From assembly GCA_016287385.1 (NCBI GenBank), contig JAEEWM010000017.1, positions 62,001-126,000 of the forward strand: DNA of 64,000 nucleotides. The letters run 5' to 3'. Each line of letters begins with the position of its first letter. Positions within the stretch are counted from its first letter, which is position 1. The stretch comes from Clostridiaceae bacterium (GTDB lineage: Bacteria > Bacillota > Clostridia > Oscillospirales > Acutalibacteraceae). The notes under the pieces were generated by a model. The model was not told the origin of the DNA and ran no database searches. It saw only the letters and a list, made by a program, of their open reading frames with translations. Position numbers and translations under genes: made by a program. Shown here piece by piece: positions 59,596 through 64,000 of the stretch.

Positions 59596-62500
59596 TCAAT
59601 AGGTTGAAATAACCCTTTCGCTGACGAGGAATTTAGAATCGTTAAGTTTTGCAGGCGTATCGGTGCCCTCAAATTTCTTAAGCGCTTCGCGGACGCTGTA
59701 GGTACTGCAGCCGTAGATAGCGGATTCATCCTTGAACTGGAGAATCCTGTCGTCGCTGTTTGCCGACTGATAGAAGGTGTTGCCGCTAATATGAAGCCCG
59801 TCATAATCAAAGGGAGACGCGGAGTCGCTGGCGTTCCACCACCAATGGATAAGAGCGCCCTTAGAGCAATCGAATATGTTGTTCTGAATATAGAATTCCG
59901 AAAGATTGGTATAGCGGAGGTCTCCTCTCGCCGTGCAGCGGATATGCGCTGTTCTGTAGCAGCCGATATCGCCCTCTTCTTTGCTGTACCCCTCACGTTC
60001 ATCGTAACTCCAGCCGTAACCCGCGCCGCGGCAGATATTATTCATAATATAGATATCCTGCATCTTATCGCTCGCGTTGTTTACGAAATACTCGATACTG
60101 TAGTTACAGTTTTCAATCAGGTTATTAGAGAAGTTAATGCTCTGGAACGAACCTGTTCCCGTCCAGCACTGGAAGGTAAGACCCGCGTCATAGCACTCGC
60201 GGACGTAGCAGTTCTTAACTCTGCAGTTTGCCGCGGTCAGAGCGAGCTCAACACCGTTGCCGAGTCTTGAACTGTTATAAGCGCCGCCTATGTATGCTAT
60301 CTCACAGTTTGAAATGCATACCGCCGAAAGATTAGAACCGGTAAGACCGTGAAGACCGCCGTACTTAAAGCAGATGTTGTTTATTGTAACGTTGTCGGCA
60401 AGGTCGCACAGATGGCGCTTCTGACCGATTTCAATGCTCCTCCAGTGATTTGCCGGGTTTTCGGTGCAGTAGACGTAAACACTGCCGTCGCCGCCGTCAG
60501 TACCGTTCGGCTCCCTGCACCAGAAATCGCCTTCGTTAGCGAGGTCGGCTTTCTTAAGGGTCATTTTGCCGATTAACGAACCGTAGTTATAAACTATGAT
60601 ACCAACGTCGTTACCGTGATAGTTACCCGAAAGATTGATATTGGTCTTCCAGATGTTTGTGCCGGCGCTGGTCCATGTGCGCGACGCGTAGTTATAATAC
60701 GAACCTATGATTACCGGCTTGGCGCCTGAACCGTAAGAGCCGTAGGTAACGCCGTTCTTACAGCGTAAAACGCCCTTGTTCGGGTCGGTCGAAGTGCATT
60801 CGTTTGTTTTTGCGCGCCAAACGCAACCGCACTTAAAGAGGACCGCCGAGCCGCTCGAAATCGAAGCGGTGTTTACCTTATTAAGGGTTTTCCAGGCCGA
60901 GGACGGCGAAGTACCGCTGTTAGAGTCGTTACCGTTATCGGCGTCTACGTAGTAAACCGTGCCTGTAGGTCTTGTCTTATTACCGAAAAGGTTTATATCC
61001 ATACCTGCAAGATCAGTGGTGTTACCGCCGTATACGTAGGTGTTCTTAAATTCTTCCGCCGCGGTGGTCGTTGCCGTGCCGCCCGCTTCAAGCCATGCAA
61101 TCTTGGTATGAACGTAGTCTTTAAGGTTGAAGCTTTCATCATTGTTGATATCCTCATAAGGATGATATGTACGCGCCTCAAAACCTATAAGGATCTTGCG
61201 GAGAAGCGGAAGTCTGAAGGCAAGCTCGATATATTCCGAGAAGAAGCCGTCGGTAAGATTTATAACTTCGATATTCTGATTTGAAGTATAGTATCCGTAT
61301 ACCTTCCAACCGTTAAGCTCTATCGCGCCGGTATCGCGTTGGTCTCTCTCAGAGGAAGCAAGACCGGTTATCGCTGTGTTATTGTCAGCTTTACGCTCCT
61401 CGCCGAAATAGAATCCGCCGTTGTTAATAAGGTTCGGTCCGGTGTAATAAGTTCCGGTCCAGGGTCTTAAATTAACATCGGTAAAATAGAAACCGGCGTC
61501 AGGCGCGTTTCTGCCGATGAAGAAGCTGATATATGTATTGGCTTTAACCTCTGTAAGAGCATTGCTCGGCACGGTAAACACTAAATACTTGGTGGAATTA
61601 AGATCGTTGGTTATCGTATAAGTTGCGTTGATAACATCAGCGTCAGAATCAGCGTCATCACCGTCTTCAGTAAGATGTTGCACATAAATACCGCTTTCGG
61701 CATTTACAAATGTGTATTTATAGAAAAGGCAATACTGTTTGCCGGGTTCAAGCAGAACATTCTGGCGGAAATAATCGAAATTACCGCCGTTTATCTTAAC
61801 AAGCTTCTGCGCATCGGAGCCAGCTTCGGTGAAGAAATCATCCGGTTGCGGCAGAACGCGCCTGTTGGCGTAAAGATCGCGCGAACCGTTATTCTTGGCT
61901 ATTGCCATAACAAAGCCCGCAAACTTGCCGGTGTCGGACTGGTTTACATCGCCTGTCTTGGCAATTTCGAGTCCGCCGTTGAGTATTGTATTGCCGGTAT
62001 CGCCCGCCTTTTTAAGCGAGAAGTTGCCTAAATACATACCGCCTCTGCCGTAATGGAAATAGTCGTCGCCTGTAAGGTAATTCGCAAACATTATATTTAC
62101 GTTACGGTATCCGCTGTCTGAAAGGTCGGAAGGCGTTGTAAAGGATACGGCGTAATGACCGTAGGACTTGTAAACAACGGTTGCCGGCAACAGGTTACTT
62201 GAAAGCGCGGTATATGTGCCGTCCATTGTGTTGTTAGACAGTGCGGTCTGAGTCGCGCTCGGCCAATTCGAGCCGTTATATGTAGTAATACTTACCTTCG
62301 GATAAGCGCCCGAATATGTGCGCCAGTCAAACTCAAGGTTATATGTGGTACTCGGCTGAAGCTTCGCGTTGTATTCAAGGCCCTGATACGCTGTGGTAAC
62401 CTCGGAGATATAATACATATTCTTTTGAGCAGCGTCATTAAAGTAGCCGTCCGGAATATTCTGGGTGTCGTGAGTGATAACGTTGTTACCGCTCTGCTGG

Positions 62501-64000
62501 TTTGCAATATACCACTTTCTGTTGGTATTACCGGATGTTGTAAAGTTCTCGCTTGTAAAACCGGCGATAAGATTATTTGTTGTCCCCGCTTTTACAAGCA
62601 TAGGATTGGCAAATGAAGCCGCAACGTCGGTAGCGTCCGAATAGTTACCAACGCGTATGCGGAGCGTGGTAACGGTTTTTGCCATTGTAAATGTAATTGT
62701 TCTCTTATTGCCGCTCACGGCGTCGTTATAAGAAGACGTATACGTGGAATTGTTTATATCGCTGTTGCTTCCGCCCGTAGAGTCGTAAATATTAACCGTG
62801 GGCGAGCCGCTCGCGACTCTCTGGTCGATCGTGAAGGTATAGGTCTGCCCCTTTGTAAGCGCAACAGAGGTATCGTTATAAATAAATACTCTGTAATTGA
62901 AGCCGTGATAGACGTTAGCCATTTTCGGTGTGCCGGTATCTTCGATAGCGTCGGGGAAATAACCGCCGTCATCCACACCGGTGCTGAAGAGCGAGGAGCT
63001 GCAGTTAATAGGCGTCCATTTACCGTTGTTTGCATTGGATCTGCTACCTTTCCAGTCTCTTTGCTCATAGTTATTGGCACCAAAGGGTGTTAAAATATTA
63101 GTTGTGCCGTAGGTGTCGTTTTTATAGATATAAAGTCTCGGATTCCTGAAAGCAAAGTCAAGGTCGGTGCCTTTGCCGTAGTTACCGATAAACATACCTA
63201 TACCGCTGCCGGCACTCGTTACGGTAAATTCGTAAATACGCTCGAAGCCGTCGGTGGAAATAAGCGTTCCGTTATAGGATGTGCCGATATCGCTGCCCGT
63301 GCGAACCTGAACCGAAGGCTCTGCCGAGCCGAAATTGTTTATATCAATTTTAAGGCGGTATACCGTGTTTGCGTTTACGTAAACGCAGTTATCCTTGTAA
63401 GCTAAAACCTGATAGTTATCGCTACCGGAGGGGAAATGCGCCGCGTAATTATTGGTGCTCTCGGTATCGAAGTAATGGTCGGGTAAGGTTTTTACGGTGT
63501 AGTAACCGGTTCTTTCCCACAATTGACTTTTTGAACCGGAAGACCAATAGTAATCCGAAGCAAACGTATTTATAAGATTATCGCCGGTAGGATCACCCGA
63601 GCCGTCAAGCAAATAAAGCTCCGGGTTGGCGCAAACAAAATTGCCGCTTGTGCCGTAGTTGCCCACGCAAACGCCTATTCTGTCGCTCCCCGTAAATGCC
63701 GACTCAAACGTAAAGGTGATTATGTATTTATAGTTTTCCGCGTCATAAGTAGCGGTATAGTTTGTAAACGCCGCGGTAGGGGTGAATGTGTTACCGCCGT
63801 TATCCGCGGAACCAACGTTTATTGTGGGCGTACCGCTGAATATCTTGCAGTCCATAGTAAAGCGGTAGTTACCTGCCGCCTGGGTTTTATAAGGCGCCCT
63901 GTAAAGCCAGCGCGAATAATTGTTCCTTACCTCTTCAAAATGAACGTAATCGGGAACTACCGGCTCCGGCTCTGCTACAGGGTCAAAGAAACCGCTCGGC
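59596..64000 (-). CDS. Very large secreted beta-helix protein, 5' end beyond window
   Basis: At least 1468 codons, open to the right edge; the true start and signal peptide lie outside. Seen from the edge: an EPEPVVPDYVHFEE linker identical in style to the giant SGNH/PHP protein, about seven beta-sandwich modules, a dockerin-like half (EDINNDESFNLKDYVHTKIAWL, near 61.1 kb), then a right-handed beta-helix domain from about 60.97 kb to the stop (GTVYYVDADNGNDSNSGTSP start, YGSYGSGAKPV, CISNCEIAYIGGAYN, RVKNCYVRECYDAGLTFQ). The first modules match the SGNH/PHP protein almost base for base. Probably a surface-acting lyase or hydrolase for a uronate-rich polysaccharide. Confidence 0.87.
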   Translation of the reverse strand, partial: PSGFFDPVAEPEPVVPDYVHFEEVRNNYSRWLYRAPYKTQAAGNYRFTMDCKIFSGTPTINVGSADNGGNTFTPTAAFTNYTATYDAENYKYIITFTFESAFTGSDRIGVCVGNYGTSGNFVCANPELYLLDGSGDPTGDNLINTFASDYYWSSGSKSQLWERTGYYTVKTLPDHYFDTESTNNYAAHFPSGSDNYQVLAYKDNCVYVNANTVYRLKIDINNFGSAEPSVQVRTGSDIGTSYNGTLISTDGFERIYEFTVTSAGSGIGMFIGNYGKGTDLDFAFRNPRLYIYKNDTYGTTNILTPFGANNYEQRDWKGSRSNANNGKWTPINCSSSLFSTGVDDGGYFPDAIEDTGTPKMANVYHGFNYRVFIYNDTSVALTKGQTYTFTIDQRVASGSPTVNIYDSTGGSNSDINNSTYTSSYNDAVSGNKRTITFTMAKTVTTLRIRVGNYSDATDVAASFANPMLVKAGTTNNLIAGFTSENFTTSGNTNRKWYIANQQSGNNVITHDTQNIPDGYFNDAAQKNMYYISEVTTAYQGLEYNAKLQPSTTYNLEFDWRTYSGAYPKVSITTYNGSNWPSATQTALSNNTMDGTYTALSSNLLPATVVYKSYGHYAVSFTTPSDLSDSGYRNVNIMFANYLTGDDYFHYGRGGMYLGNFSLKKAGDTGNTILNGGLEIAKTGDVNQSDTGKFAGFVMAIAKNNGSRDLYANRRVLPQPDDFFTEAGSDAQKLVKINGGNFDYFRQNVLLEPGKQYCLFYKYTFVNAESGIYVQHLTEDGDDADSDADVINATYTITNDLNSTKYLVFTVPSNALTEVKANTYISFFIGRNAPDAGFYFTDVNLRPWTGTYYTGPNLINNGGFYFGEERKADNNTAITGLASSERDQRDTGAIELNGWKVYGYYTSNQNIEVINLTDGFFSEYIELAFRLPLLRKILIGFEARTYHPYEDINNDESFNLKDYVHTKIAWLEAGGTATTTAAEEFKNTYVYGGNTTDLAGMDINLFGNKTRPTGTVYYVDADNGNDSNSGTSPSSAWKTLNKVNTASISSGSAVLFKCGCVWRAKTNECTSTDPNKGVLRCKNGVTYGSYGSGAKPVIIGSYYNYASRTWTSAGTNIWKTNINLSGNYHGNDVGIIVYNYGSLIGKMTLKKADLANEGDFWCREPNGTDGGDGSVYVYCTENPANHWRSIEIGQKRHLCDLADNVTINNICFKYGGLHGLTGSNLSAVCISNCEIAYIGGAYNSSRLGNGVELALTAANCRVKNCYVRECYDAGLTFQCWTGTGSFQSINFSNNLIENCNYSIEYFVNNASDKMQDIYIMNNICRGAGYGWSYDEREGYSKEEGDIGCYRTAHIRCTARGDLRYTNLSEFYIQNNIFDCSKGALIHWWWNASDSASPFDYDGLHISGNTFYQSANSDDRILQFKDESAIYGCSTYSVREALKKFEGTDTPAKLNDSKFLVSERVISTY
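63394..64000. repeat. Long diverged direct repeat, copy 2
   Basis: Partner of 31780-32383, with the exact 83-bp block at 63512-63594. It may continue beyond the right edge. Confidence 0.85.

Noticed and set aside
31780..64000. Composite transposon or phage flanked by the long repeats
   Set aside because: The repeats are parts of coding modules; no transposase, integrase or terminal inverted repeats are seen.
57229..64000. CRISPR array or short tandem DNA repeats in the surface genes
   Set aside because: Repetition is at protein-module level (about 150 residues); there are no regularly spaced short repeats.

Overview
The window looks like part of a chromosome from a Gram-positive anaerobic gut or rumen bacterium of the class Clostridia (Oscillospirales-like). 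Reasons: strong AGGAGG-type ribosome sites, tight one-strand operons, near-consensus TTGACA-N17-TATAAT promoters, an ETF of the strictly anaerobic bifurcating type, dockerin modules, Yip1/DUF5696-type genes beside MalFG-type permeases, and a complete galacturonate pathway. No rRNA, tRNA, CRISPR array, transposase or phage gene was seen. Forty-four genes are called, 42 of them on the minus strand; no gap without a gene exceeds about 250 bases.

Region 1 (1-2.6 kb): a Fur-family regulator with a perfect palindrome over its transcription start, followed by a small Cys/His-rich membrane protein cut by the window edge; then a lipoprotein and a zinc-ribbon membrane protein, each with its own promoter and terminator.

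Region 2 (2.6-13.6 kb): a nine-gene catabolic operon divergent from an RpiR-type regulator. It combines a GlcD-like FAD dehydrogenase, a two-[4Fe-4S] partner with a degenerate CCG domain and a single-chain EtfB-EtfA fusion with a set of sugar enzymes: class II aldolase, PfkB kinase, IolB-type isomerase, aldose epimerase, FGGY kinase and an Ldh2-type dehydrogenase. It reads as an electron-bifurcation-linked sugar or sugar-acid pathway that I cannot match to a described one, and is my leading candidate for an undescribed system.

Region 3 (13.7-34.1 kb): fifteen minus-strand genes, probably one long transcription unit. They hold the whole D-galacturonate route (uxaC, uxaB, uxaA, kdgK, eda) plus a Gfo/Idh oxidoreductase, deacetylase, CapA-like protein, M20 amidohydrolase, YitT and EamA membrane proteins and an SGNH hydrolase. 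At the head are an amidohydrolase, a 1682-residue secreted protein (six beta-sandwich modules, dockerin-like half, SGNH hydrolase, PHP domain) and a free cytosolic PHP protein homologous to that secreted PHP domain. A divergent AraC regulator (34.4 kb) probably controls it.

Region 4 (35.2-41.6 kb): five cytosolic enzymes in one operon: polysaccharide deacetylase, SGNH esterase, GH5-like glycosidase and two tandem ceramidase-like paralogues. Together they look suited to trimming imported, acyl-decorated oligosaccharides.

Region 5 (41.7-64 kb): a surface and transport operon. From upstream it has a very large beta-helix protein (cut by the right edge), a dockerin-bearing beta-helix protein, an unusual 930-residue binding protein, two MalF/MalG-type permeases, a Yip1/propeller protein, a DUF5696 lipoprotein, a third permease and an 1864-residue membrane-anchored module protein. 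No ABC ATPase is encoded here, so a shared one elsewhere is implied. Regions 3-5 together look like extracellular attack on a uronate-rich plant glycan (pectin-like), import, cytosolic deacylation and galacturonate catabolism. The substrate is inference.
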